Below are positions 52,707 through 61,600 of a stretch of 64,000 bases of DNA, piece after piece. Each line of letters starts with the position of its first letter. Position 1 is the stretch's first letter. A program made the translations under genes and the position numbers. This DNA comes from Phycisphaeraceae bacterium. GTDB lineage: Bacteria; Planctomycetota; Phycisphaerae; Phycisphaerales; UBA1924. The notes under the pieces were generated by a model. It made no database searches. It saw only the letters and a program-made list of their open reading frames with translations, and had not been told where the DNA came from. The DNA is taken from positions 124,001-188,000 of the forward strand of contig JAHBXD010000002.1 of assembly GCA_019636695.1 (NCBI GenBank). Direction: 5' to 3'.

Positions 52707-53801
52707 TCAAAGCGCGGCGAGCCGCCGGTTGGTCTCCTGCTCGATCAACGCGGCGAACAACGGCCCCAGTTCTCCCGCCAACACATCGCGAAGAGCGAAC
52801 TTCTCTTCCAGCCGCTGGTCGGCGACGATCCCATCCTGATAGCGGTATACACGGATTTTCTCACTCCGTTCACCTGAGCCGATCTGCTCGCGTCGTTCGG
52901 CCGCACGGGCGGCCTCGGCCTTTCGGCGCTCGAGTTCGAACAGCCTCGCCAGGAGCAGCCGCCGTGCCTTTTCACGATTCTGCTGAAGGCTCTTGCTCTC
53001 CTGCATCCGCACCTCGATGCCCGTAGGAAGATGCAGCAATTTACAAGCCGTCACCACCTTGTTGACATTCTGTCCGCCCGGCCCTTGCGCGGTGGTCAGG
53101 TCTTCGCGAACATCCTTCTCCCAGTCGATGCGCACCTCGATTTCCTGCGGCTCGGGCAACACCGCCACCGTCGCGGTGCTGGTGTGGATGCGCCCTTGTG
53201 CCTCAGTCGCAGGCACACGCTTGACGCTGTGCACCCCCGCCTCAAAGCCGAGCTGTGTCCAGACCGCCTCGCCGCCGACGCTCAACACGGCATGACGAAC
53301 CCCGCCCACGCTCGGCTCGCCCGTCAGTTCGAGCACTTCCACCTTCCACCCGCGTTTTGCGGCATACCGCGTGTAGATCTCGATCAGATCGCGCGCCCAG
53401 AGCGTCGCCTCGTCGCCCCCCGTTCCGGCACGCACCTCAAGAATCACCGATCCGACACGATCATCCTCCGCGGTGACGAGACGACTCTTCACGCGGGCGA
53501 TCTCCTCTGCCGCACGAGCCTCAAGAACCGGCAGTTCCTCCCGTGCTAACTCCGCCAATTCCGGATCGTCACCCGACGCCACGGTCTGGCGAAGCCCTTC
53601 GGCCTCGGTGATCAAGGCGCGATAGTGCCGATACCCCCGCACCACCGGCTCCAAAACCGCCTTCTGCATGGCCAGTTCCCGAACCCGGCGATGGTCGTGC
53701 ATCACCTCTGGATCGAGCAACTGCGCATCGAGTCGGTCGTACTGGCCGACCAGTTCATCGAGCTTCAACCTGACCGGCGGCGGCAGGGAATCCTGAGTCA
53801 T
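52707..53801 (-). CDS. prfA: Peptide chain release factor 1
   Basis: Class I release factor that reads UAA and UAG and triggers peptidyl-tRNA hydrolysis. The 364-residue protein has the PAT tripeptide in RVPATEAQGRIHTS, the hallmark that distinguishes RF1 from RF2. The universal GGQ motif is in QGPGGQNVNKVVTAC. The N-terminal helical domain and C-terminal IRVYRYQDGIVADQRLEEKF are typical. It is the first gene of the minus-strand run prfA, flavoprotein, pxpB, pxpC. The promC or hemK (prmC) gene, often next to prfA, is not present. Confidence 0.97.
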   Translation of the reverse strand: MTQDSLPPPVRLKLDELVGQYDRLDAQLLDPEVMHDHRRVRELAMQKAVLEPVVRGYRHYRALITEAEGLRQTVASGDDPELAELAREELPVLEARAAEEIARVKSRLVTAEDDRVGSVILEVRAGTGGDEATLWARDLIEIYTRYAAKRGWKVEVLELTGEPSVGGVRHAVLSVGGEAVWTQLGFEAGVHSVKRVPATEAQGRIHTSTATVAVLPEPQEIEVRIDWEKDVREDLTTAQGPGGQNVNKVVTACKLLHLPTGIEVRMQESKSLQQNREKARRLLLARLFELERRKAEAARAAERREQIGSGERSEKIRVYRYQDGIVADQRLEEKFALRDVLAGELGPLFAALIEQETNRRLAAL

Positions 53802-53921
53802 CCCTTATAAGGTAGGCCCGCCGCCAAATTGACCAATCTCGGGCCCCCTGCACGGTTTCCTTGACCGAAACGGGAACACCGGATTGATCCCGGTCGTATT
53901 CCACGCTAGAAAAGGGTGTCC

Positions 53922-54350
53922 ATGCGCCGAGGGTGCGTCCAAACCTGGTGCCTCATACTGCTCGCGGCCTTTGCCTTCGGCGGGTCCGGGCCGTCAATCC
54001 ACCGCCTGACGGCCCACGCCGGCCACACGCCGCACGTTTCGCCCTCAGAAGTTCAGGATCATCCGGCAGGGTGCGGCCACCATCACCACGGTGAAGGCCA
54101 CCGCCATCCCGCTGCACCTGCCGATCCTGACAGAGACACGCCTCCTCAACCGGAACATCCCGACCACGAAGACGATTGCTCGCTCTGTCTGGCGCTCGCC
54201 TCCGCACGCCAGACCATCTTGTTCTCGGGCCAAGTCGGCGAGTTTGCCCTACCCGAAGGGCCTCGGTCTATTCTCGTCCCGGTTGCATCCATCGCCCCGG
54301 CGCTTCGGACGTCGGTCCAGGCGATGCCCCGCGGCCCACCCGCCGCGTGA
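53922..54350 (+). CDS. Small His-rich exported protein (DUF2946-like)
   Basis: The product has 142 residues from the ATG at 53922; a GTG two codons earlier is possible, and AAAGGG lies upstream. The signal peptide (WCLILLAAFAFGG) is followed by a His-rich stretch with GCGHHHHGEGHRHP and a CSLCLA motif about residue 88. This combination, His clusters plus a Cys-x-x-Cys, recalls DUF2946 proteins thought to bind metal, for example copper. The similarity is weak. There is no transporter gene alongside. It diverges from prfA and precedes a pseudopilin on the same strand. Confidence 0.7.
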   Translation: MRRGCVQTWCLILLAAFAFGGSGPSIHRLTAHAGHTPHVSPSEVQDHPAGCGHHHHGEGHRHPAAPADPDRDTPPQPEHPDHEDDCSLCLALASARQTILFSGQVGEFALPEGPRSILVPVASIAPALRTSVQAMPRGPPAA

Positions 54351-54506
54351 ACCGCGCCTCGCGGAGTTCCATTCTCCCAAGTCATCATCAGGTGGTGTGT
54401 CGCCATGCCGGGTGCCCCTGCATGCGCACGCCTAGATTCCGTCGAGCGTGTTCATCGCTCGGGCTGCGTCCGAACTTCGACATCGGCTCATCACGGAGAT
54501 CAGACC

Positions 54507-55310
54507 GTGGCGCATCGCGCTTTCACGCTGATCGAACTGCTTGTCGTCATCGCCATTGTGGCGCTGCTTCTGGGCATCCTTCTTCCCGGCCTTGCCGGCG
54601 CGCGGCAGGCCGCGCGCACGCTCAAGTGCCTTCATGCCATCAAATCGCTCGAGCAGGCCCACACGATGTACTACGATGCCAACAACGGACGCTTTGTCGA
54701 CGCCGGCCTTGCCCACGGGGGCGTCGGCGATCCTCGCCGAAGCTGGCCCGTTGCGCTCGCCGACTTCATGGGCGCCGAGGTCGTACTCCGCTCTCCCGGT
54801 GATACCAGCCCGTTCTGGGCCACCGAAGAAGGCGGCGATTTCGACGGCTACACCTTCAAAGAGTATCTCTCGGCCTACACCGCCAATCCGGCCGCGCCCC
54901 CGCGTGATCGACCGATCGCCCGATGGACCAGCTACGGACTCAACAACTATGTCACCCGCTCCAAGCACCCGCCCCGCGAGTTCATGGAGCGTGACCGCTA
55001 CGACGACATCGCCAGGATCCCGCGCCCGTTTGCGACGGTGCACTTCCTTCTGATGACTGAAGGCCACGACGGCAGCTCATTCGCCCGGAGCGACCACGTC
55101 CATGCCGAGGGCTGGTCGGATGCCGGGCCGGACAATGCTCCCGGCGTCGCCGCAAGGGAAATGGAACTCAACGCGTGGGGCGGACCTGCCCGCAACGCCG
55201 GCGGAACAGCCAACTACGGCTTCCTTGATGGACACGCCGAAACGCTTCGTTTCCGCAATGTCTATCGAACCTACCTCGACAACCGCTTCTACCCCGAAGT
55301 GGCCAGATAG
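54507..55310 (+). CDS. Pseudopilin-like protein with DG end
   Basis: The product has 267 residues. The GTG at 54507 (CGGAGA upstream) puts AHRAFTLIELLVVIAIVALL at the N-terminus, a perfect prepilin signal; an earlier ATG adds unrelated Arg/His-rich sequence. The body shows ARTLKCLHAIKSLEQAHTMYY and ends in TANYGFLDGHAETLRF, the H-x9-DG-type region of planctomycetal pseudopilin-like proteins. It belongs with the two others in this window (28364-29281, 34739-35662). A strong hairpin follows the stop. It may be a minor pseudopilin of a secretion system or a non-pilus surface protein. Confidence 0.87.
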   Translation: MAHRAFTLIELLVVIAIVALLLGILLPGLAGARQAARTLKCLHAIKSLEQAHTMYYDANNGRFVDAGLAHGGVGDPRRSWPVALADFMGAEVVLRSPGDTSPFWATEEGGDFDGYTFKEYLSAYTANPAAPPRDRPIARWTSYGLNNYVTRSKHPPREFMERDRYDDIARIPRPFATVHFLLMTEGHDGSSFARSDHVHAEGWSDAGPDNAPGVAAREMELNAWGGPARNAGGTANYGFLDGHAETLRFRNVYRTYLDNRFYPEVAR

Positions 55311-55316
55311 TCTGGC

Positions 55317-55346
55317 GCAGCGTGCGGAAGCGTTTCCGCACGCTGC
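55317..55346 (+). terminator. Strong hairpin after the pseudopilin gene
   Basis: A 13-bp perfect stem (55317-55329 with 55334-55346) encloses loop GCGT, 6 bp after the stop. There is no T run, so termination may be incomplete or Rho-dependent. Confidence 0.5.
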
Positions 55347-55486
55347 CGCGACCCGCCTAAGGCGCATCCGGGCATCACGTGTCTGGCCGCGACGGCCCAT
55401 CCGTCATCGCGGCTGACCCGCTCATTCGAAATTCACTTTTTTCGGGCCTTCGCCGGCACCCGCCGGAGAAGGCGGAGGATCTCGCA

Positions 55487-56344
55487 ATGCCCAAACACGC
55501 TGTGCTCGCGCTGCTCTCGATCGCAGGATTCACGGCGCCTTCGGTGGCCCAGCTCCATCCCGGAGACATCGTTCTCGGCGTCGATGGCGATCTGCGCATT
55601 ATGACCGGCCTTGTGCCGCCCGATGCCGTCGACCCTGTCTTTCCCGCACGCATCTTCACAGGGGAGTTCGGCGAGCAACCCAACTGGACCAACGACCCCG
55701 GCTACGACAGCATTCCGGGTGCTTTTACCGCGGGCACCAGGCTGACCTTCAGCATCCGCAAGGCGCTTCGAGCATGGAACGGTGCCGATTTCACGACGAT
55801 CCCGCAAGAGCGCATCCGCATCAACTTCGGCCCGCTTGGGCCTGTTCTCACGCCGCTCGACGACTCACCGGTTCCCGGGTTCGGCGTCTCGGTCACCAGC
55901 GGCGGCAATTTTCATAACCACTACGGCTACACGCTCGAAGCCCCAGCGCAACCCGGGCTTTACCTTTTGGAACTCGATATGTCCGGCGACCGGGGCCTGG
56001 GAACCAGCGATCCGTACTGGATCATTTTCGAACAACCCGGTTCCGGATACGACCTCGGCGAAGCCATGCAGTGGGTGGTGCGAACATATCTCGACCCGAC
56101 CTGCCCCGCAGACCTGACTGGCGCCAGCGACCCCGATGCACCCGATTACGGCGTGCCCGACGGCGCGGTCGACGCCGCCGACTTTTTCTACTTCCTAGAC
56201 CAGTTCGTCGCGGGGAATGCGGCAGTTGCCGATCTCACCGGGTCAAGCGACCCCAACGCACCTGATTACGGCGTGCCCGACGGCGTCGTGGATGCCACGG
56301 ATTTCTTCTATTTCCTCGATCTGTTTGTTACTCCGTGCTCGTAA
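55487..56344 (+). CDS. Secreted protein, shared core domain plus C-terminal dockerin-like repeats
   Basis: The product has 285 residues from the ATG at 55487, with GGAGGA 7 nt upstream. A signal peptide is followed by a ~180-residue core with GDIVLGVDGDLRIMTGL, PVFPARIFTGEF, RLTFSIRKALRAWNGADF and PGLYLLELDMS. This core is shared with the next gene. The C-terminal ~80 residues are the double dockerin-like tail: TGASDPDAPDYG, DFFYFLDQFVAGN, TGSSDPNAPDYG, DFFYFLDLFV. The exported protein is therefore probably fixed or sorted through this tail. A short hairpin follows the stop. The core has no known activity. Confidence 0.87.
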   Translation: MPKHAVLALLSIAGFTAPSVAQLHPGDIVLGVDGDLRIMTGLVPPDAVDPVFPARIFTGEFGEQPNWTNDPGYDSIPGAFTAGTRLTFSIRKALRAWNGADFTTIPQERIRINFGPLGPVLTPLDDSPVPGFGVSVTSGGNFHNHYGYTLEAPAQPGLYLLELDMSGDRGLGTSDPYWIIFEQPGSGYDLGEAMQWVVRTYLDPTCPADLTGASDPDAPDYGVPDGAVDAADFFYFLDQFVAGNAAVADLTGSSDPNAPDYGVPDGVVDATDFFYFLDLFVTPCS

Positions 56345-56350
56345 TGCCAT

Positions 56351-56369
56351 GCTCGCACACGATGCGAGC
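56351..56369 (+). terminator. Terminator-like hairpin after the dockerin paralogue
   Basis: GCTCGCA (56351-56357) pairs with TGCGAGC (56363-56369). The following sequence is AT-rich (GAAAGAGATGTATTTGT) but not a clean T run. The next gene's promoter probably lies in 56375-56440. Confidence 0.45.
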
Positions 56370-56447
56370 GAAAGAGATGTATTTGTCGTATGAAATAAGC
56401 ACACATTCATGCCAAGTTTATTCAGGTAAAATCAAAGGAGAGTGATC

Positions 56448-57107
56448 ATGATGACTCGTATCGCATGCACCATCGGCCTGGCGGCTCTGCTATCGGCCCC
56501 CGTATCGGCCGGAGATGACGGCGATATCGCCGTCGGCAATTTCAACGGCGTGCTCATGACCGGGCTTGGAGATGACGACGACGGCTCCGCCGTCTTCCCC
56601 GAGCGTGTCTTTGCGGGCGAACTGATCGATCAGGGCGGCGTCATTTTCACCGATGACCCCGGCTTCCTCGGGCCGTTCGGTGACGGGTTCGACCCCGGCA
56701 CACGCATCGGCTTCAACGTGCTCAAGGCCGTGCGCGAATGGAACGGCTCCGATTTTCACACGATCTCGCTCAACAGCTTCAACATCAGCCTGGGCATGTT
56801 CAGCATCAACACACCCATGACCGATTCTTTCACGGCCGGATTCGATCTCGTCGCTGACGCAAGCGTCGATTTCGACGAGCATGCCTTCTTCACACTGTTC
56901 GACGATGCACCCGGAATCTACCTGCTCGAACTCGAACTGACCGCCACAGGCTTCGCCCCGAGCCTGCCTTTCTGGATTGTTTTCAACTACGGCCTTGACG
57001 AAGAAGATCACGAAGCCGCCATCCACTGGGTCGAGGACAACCTTGTTCCCGCCCCGGGCACGCTCGCCCTGCTTCTGTTCGCGGGCGCTGCGCGTCGCCG
57101 TCGCTGA
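56448..57107 (+). CDS. Secreted protein, same core domain but PEP-CTERM-like tail
   Basis: The product has 219 residues. AAAGGAG at 56434-56440 supports the ATG at 56448. A signal peptide (ACTIGLAALLSAPVSAG) is followed by the same core as the upstream gene: GDIAVGNFNGVLMTGL, VFPERVFAGEL, RIGFNVLKAVREWNGSDF, PGIYLLELELT and LPFWIVFNYG. The tail differs: VPAPGTLALLLFAGAARRRR, the VPAP, hydrophobic and Arg-rich pattern of PEP-CTERM/exosortase substrates. The pair thus carries one core on two alternative anchors. It may be cleaved by an exosortase-type enzyme, which is not in the window. Function of the core is unknown. Confidence 0.87.
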   Translation: MMTRIACTIGLAALLSAPVSAGDDGDIAVGNFNGVLMTGLGDDDDGSAVFPERVFAGELIDQGGVIFTDDPGFLGPFGDGFDPGTRIGFNVLKAVREWNGSDFHTISLNSFNISLGMFSINTPMTDSFTAGFDLVADASVDFDEHAFFTLFDDAPGIYLLELELTATGFAPSLPFWIVFNYGLDEEDHEAAIHWVEDNLVPAPGTLALLLFAGAARRRR

Positions 57108-57239
57108 TTGATCCCCGCTCACACAGCGTGTTTGCCCGCAGGCCCGGCACCCTCGCCGGGCCTGCTTCCTGCGCACTCCCGCACGGCGGCGGCCCTGCCG
57201 GTACACTCGGTCCAATCGCGATGTCGAGGAGTATCCGTC

Positions 57240-58463
57240 ATGCCATGCCCCACCTTGGCCTGCGCTCTCGCGGCGGGCCTTGCCTTTGCCCTGCCGACCG
57301 CGACCCTTGCCCCCCTGTCCCTTCCGCCGCCTTCTGATTCAAGCCTCTCTCTCCTGACCGATGCCCCTTGGCCGCGCAGCATCGTTTTGCACTGGACAAC
57401 GGACGACGGTGTCCCTCTCGAAGGCAAACTCACCCTTCCCGGTGACGCCCGCTCGCCGGCGCCTGTTGTCTTCTTCCTTCATGGCGCCGGCCCGCGAACC
57501 TATGACAACCCCATGCGCTATGTCGATGATGCCGGTGAACGGCAGGTCGGGGCTTACCTCGATTTTCATGCCCGACAACTTGCGGACAGAGGCATCGCTT
57601 TCTTCCGCATGAGTAAACGAGGGTGCAAAGCCCATGACGGCCCACCCTGGATGACCCTCGACCGCGAGGTCTTTCTGGCAGCGGCACCCAGTGTGCTGCT
57701 TGCCGACTATGCCTCAGCCCTGCATCAACTTCGCGCGCGCCCCGAGATCGACCCCGACAACATCGCGCTCCTGGGTGCAAGTGAAGGCACACGCCTGGCG
57801 CCGCAACTCGCTTTGGCTCACCCCCAAGGCATTCGCGGCATCGCCATGATCGGCTTCGCCGCCGACAACGCCCGAGAAATCATCACCTGGCAGAACTCCG
57901 TCGGCCCGTGGAGAAACATCCAGCACATGATGCCGCAGGCGCGCGCCGGCGACCTGCCGCGTGCGGCGTACGAGCAGTTGCTGGCCGATGACCCGACGCT
58001 TGCAGCGCAGCTCGCCTTCGACTCGCTCGACCTCAACCGCGACGGGATATTGACCGAGGCCGAGGTCGTGCAGGCCGTGCGTCCTCGACTTCGGCTCGTG
58101 CTCGATGCGGTCGAACACGGGAATGACGCCCTGCTGACGCAACTGCTTCCGATGCTGTCGTCGGCATACCTTCGTGAATGGTGGGACGCCGAACCGACCG
58201 TGCAGTACATGCTTCCGCTTGATATTCCCATCTCCATTTTTCACGGAGCACTCGACGGCACCTGCCGTGTCGAGGGTGTGCACGAAGCCCGTGCGGCCTT
58301 CGATGCTGCCGGGAAGCCCAACCTTTTTGTGCGGTTATTCGATGACGCGGACCATGATCTGAATCTCACGTGGGCATCGGCGCAGACCGGTAGCGCCATG
58401 GAATACATCGCCGTATTCGACCACATCGCCCGACTCCTGCGCCCCCTCGCGCCCGCCGAGTGA
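57240..58463 (+). CDS. Secreted alpha/beta hydrolase with embedded EF-hand
   Basis: The product has 407 residues. GAGGAG at 57226-57231 fixes the ATG at 57240. A signal peptide is followed by an alpha/beta-hydrolase core: PVVFFLHGAGPRTYD (oxyanion region), nucleophile S181 in GASEGTRLA, the acidic residue in HGALDGTC and the His of DADHDL. Between strands, at D264-E275, there is a canonical 12-residue EF-hand calcium loop (D-L-N-R-D-G-I-L-T-E-A-E). The insertion of a calcium loop in the lid region is unusual and might stabilise it. Substrate class (ester, peptide, antibiotic) cannot be judged. It precedes a terminator and converges with the tricorn gene. Confidence 0.85.
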   Translation: MPCPTLACALAAGLAFALPTATLAPLSLPPPSDSSLSLLTDAPWPRSIVLHWTTDDGVPLEGKLTLPGDARSPAPVVFFLHGAGPRTYDNPMRYVDDAGERQVGAYLDFHARQLADRGIAFFRMSKRGCKAHDGPPWMTLDREVFLAAAPSVLLADYASALHQLRARPEIDPDNIALLGASEGTRLAPQLALAHPQGIRGIAMIGFAADNAREIITWQNSVGPWRNIQHMMPQARAGDLPRAAYEQLLADDPTLAAQLAFDSLDLNRDGILTEAEVVQAVRPRLRLVLDAVEHGNDALLTQLLPMLSSAYLREWWDAEPTVQYMLPLDIPISIFHGALDGTCRVEGVHEARAAFDAAGKPNLFVRLFDDADHDLNLTWASAQTGSAMEYIAVFDHIARLLRPLAPAE

Positions 58464-58592
58464 AGCCGATCGCACGAAACCTCGCGCTTCGGCTCGCGTG
58501 GCATCCTGCCGCCGATTCACGGCTTTCCACGACGGCTACACGGCCTGCCCATTCAAACAACTGCACCCATGCCCGGCCTGCCCTTACGAACA

Positions 58593-58624
58593 AAACCACG
58601 GCCCTGCCATACAGCAGGGCCGTG
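58593..58624 (-). terminator. Rho-independent terminator for the tricorn-type gene
   Basis: An 11-bp stem (58597-58607 with 58614-58624) is followed on the minus strand by GTTTTG. It lies 31 bp after the tricorn gene stop and may also serve the convergent hydrolase gene. Confidence 0.75.
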
Positions 58625-58654
58625 TGCGAAAAGTGGTTGCCTTCAAGGTTGTGA

Positions 58655-61600
58655 TTACTTGTCGCGCGGGTCGATCCCCATGCCCGAACGATCCGGATCT
58701 GCCGGACGGGCGGGCGGACGATAGCCGCGCTGCTCGATCTCTTCGAGCATCAGCCTGATCGCCGCTTCAAGCTGCGGATCGATCCCCCGCGCCAGTTGCG
58801 TCGGATCATCGATCACTTCGATATCCGGATCGACCCCGTGCCCCTCGACCCCCCACGTGCCATCCGTCTCGTAAAATCCGAACGTCGGCACCGCCGTGTA
58901 CCCGCCGTCGATCAAGCCCGGCACCCCGGTGATGCCCACCAGCCCGCCCCACGTCCGCGTGCCGATCAGCTTCCCGATGCCGTTGTGCCGGAACAACCAC
59001 GGGAACATATCGCCCCCCGAACCCGCCAGGCCGTTGATCAGCATCACCTTCGGCCCCTGGTGCGAATCCGGCGGCCACGGCCAGTCCTTGCCGTCGCGAC
59101 GTGCCCAATAGTTCGTCCTCGGGCGGTTCAGGAGTTCGATGAACCGCGTAGGGATCTGCCCGCCCCCGTTCCACCGCTCATCGATGATCAGCGCCTGCTT
59201 GCCCGTCTGCCCGTAGAACTGTCTGAAGAGATCGTTCTGGCCGTCTACGCCCGTATTCGGCACGAAGATATACCCGATCTTGCCGCCTGATCGCTCTTCG
59301 ACATATCGGCGATTCTGTTCAATCCACGCGCGATAACGCAGCGTGCCTTCCGAGGCCAACGGACGCAGCGTGACATCCCGTTCGTTCCGCGCCTCCGTAT
59401 CGCCGACCAGCGCATCGGCGAGAGTCAGCGTCGTATCACGACCCGCCGTCCCGACAAACGCCGCCCACGGATCCCGAGTCACATCGACCCGGCGACCGTT
59501 GACCGCGATGAGATACGTGCCGGGCTTGACGTCAGCCCCCACGGCCGTCAGCGGGTTTCTCGCATCGCTATCCCACGGCGCTCCGTGATAGAGCTTTGCG
59601 ATCGTGTAAGCGCGATGCACCCGACCGTCCTCATCCTTCACTTCGCCGAGTTCGAAATCGACCCCCAGCATCCCCACGTTCCGGCTCGGTTCGCTCTCGG
59701 TCTCGCCTCCCCAGTAGTACGCATGTCCGACGTTCAGTTCCGAAATCATTTCCCCGATGATGAAACTCACATCTTCACGGCTCGAGGCATCCGCGAGCAT
59801 CGCTTCATACTGCCGACGCACACCCTCCCAATCTACGCCGTGCAGATTCTCGACATAGAAAAAGTCCCGGTGACGCCGCCACGCATCGGTGAAAATCTGG
59901 CGCCATTCCTCCCGCGGATCGACCGACTTATCCAGCGCGCTCACCGAAAGCGGCTTGTCTGCGCTCTGCCCGGCCGAGGCATTCACGATCACCCACTTCC
60001 CCGCCGCCGATGTCAGCAGTTTCTTCCCATCGGCCGAAACATCAAACCCGCCCGCCGCCGCGAGCACTGTCTTCTCCTCGGGCTTCTCATCACGGATATT
60101 GATGATCTTGATCGCCGGCGGCCCCTCCTGCGCGAACCGGACGAAAAGCAGATGCCCGTCGCTGTTGCTCGCAAGGTTGGCGAATCGGCCGGAGGAAACC
60201 GGCACTTCCATCCCGCGCGCCTCAAAACCATCAAGGTCGATCTTGACCTTCTCATCGGCTTTGGTCGATGCTCCCACAGCGTCAGTGCCTTCGGGTTTCT
60301 CATCCGTCCGCGTGCATTCGAATGTGCCCGAGATGCCCAGTTCCACGACCTCCCACGTCCCGCTCATGCGGCCGTCGCGCACCACGCCCTTCATGCGCGA
60401 AGTCATCCCCATCTCCGAGCGCGTCAGCACGACCTCGCCCGTTGAAGCATCGAAAGTCACCGAGTCATACGACCGCGTCTGACCCATCGATGTGCCGCTC
60501 GCCGAAATGGATCCATCCGCCCCGACAACCACCGACAACCGGAAGTCGATCTCATCCTGCGTCATCCCCGGAATCTTCGACAACCCCTTGATGGTGCCGG
60601 TCCACACGCCGTGCAGCGGACTCTCAGGCGCCGCGGCATCCGCCGCTGGCGCTTCCTCCCCTTCCTTCGCCTCGTCAGCCTCGTTCGTCTCCTCCGAGGC
60701 ATCCTTGGGTTTTTCTTCTTTCCACGTCTCTTCGTCGCTGACGATCTTTCGCGGGTTCTCGACTTCGGCGTGCAGCGGCGTCGCGATCAGCCTTCCGGTG
60801 TTCGAATACACGAACGTCGTCCCGAGATCCTCATACCGCGGATTGCTGAAATCCCGGTTCGATACGTAATACAGATAGTCACCCTTCCGGCTGAACACCG
60901 GGTTGGCGTCGTTGAAGAAGCCGCTCGTCACCTGGTGCGCCTGGTCCTCCTCGAGGTCATACAGCCAGATGGCGCTCGACCGCGAATCCGCATCGACCTT
61001 GTCATACGCAATCCAGCGAGAATCCCCGCTCCAGTTGATCCGAGGCTGCGACGCCCACGGATCACGATCCAGCACGCGCTGCGATCCATCCGCAAGATCC
61101 ACCAGAATGATGTTGGCGGCCTTGTCGGTAATGATCAGTTTCTTCGAATCGGGCGCCCACCGAATCTGGTAAAAATATGTCGTGTTGCCGTCGGTCACGC
61201 GCCGCGTCTCCCCGCGGCCGTCCGACTGCGTGACATACAACTCATACTCCCCTTGCTCATCCGAGAAATACGCGATCCAACGGCCGTCCGGGCTCCATGC
61301 CGGGCTTCGCTCAGCCGCGCCCGAGGTGTCGGTCATTTGCCGCGCCGGCCCCTTCTCGGCAGGCACCGTCCAGATATCGCCTCGCGCTTCCACCACCACG
61401 CGCTTGCCCGTCGGCGAGATGCCCCCGCCCCCGAGATGCTGCGAAGCATCCACCATCCGAGGACGCAGCCGCGGCCGATCACCCGGAATCGTCACCCGCA
61501 CTTCGCGGGCGCTGCGCGTGCCCAGGTCAAGCAGCATCAGCCGCGAACCTTGCTGAAAGACGATCTCCCCCTGCCCCTTGTCCCCCGGCCCGATCGACGG

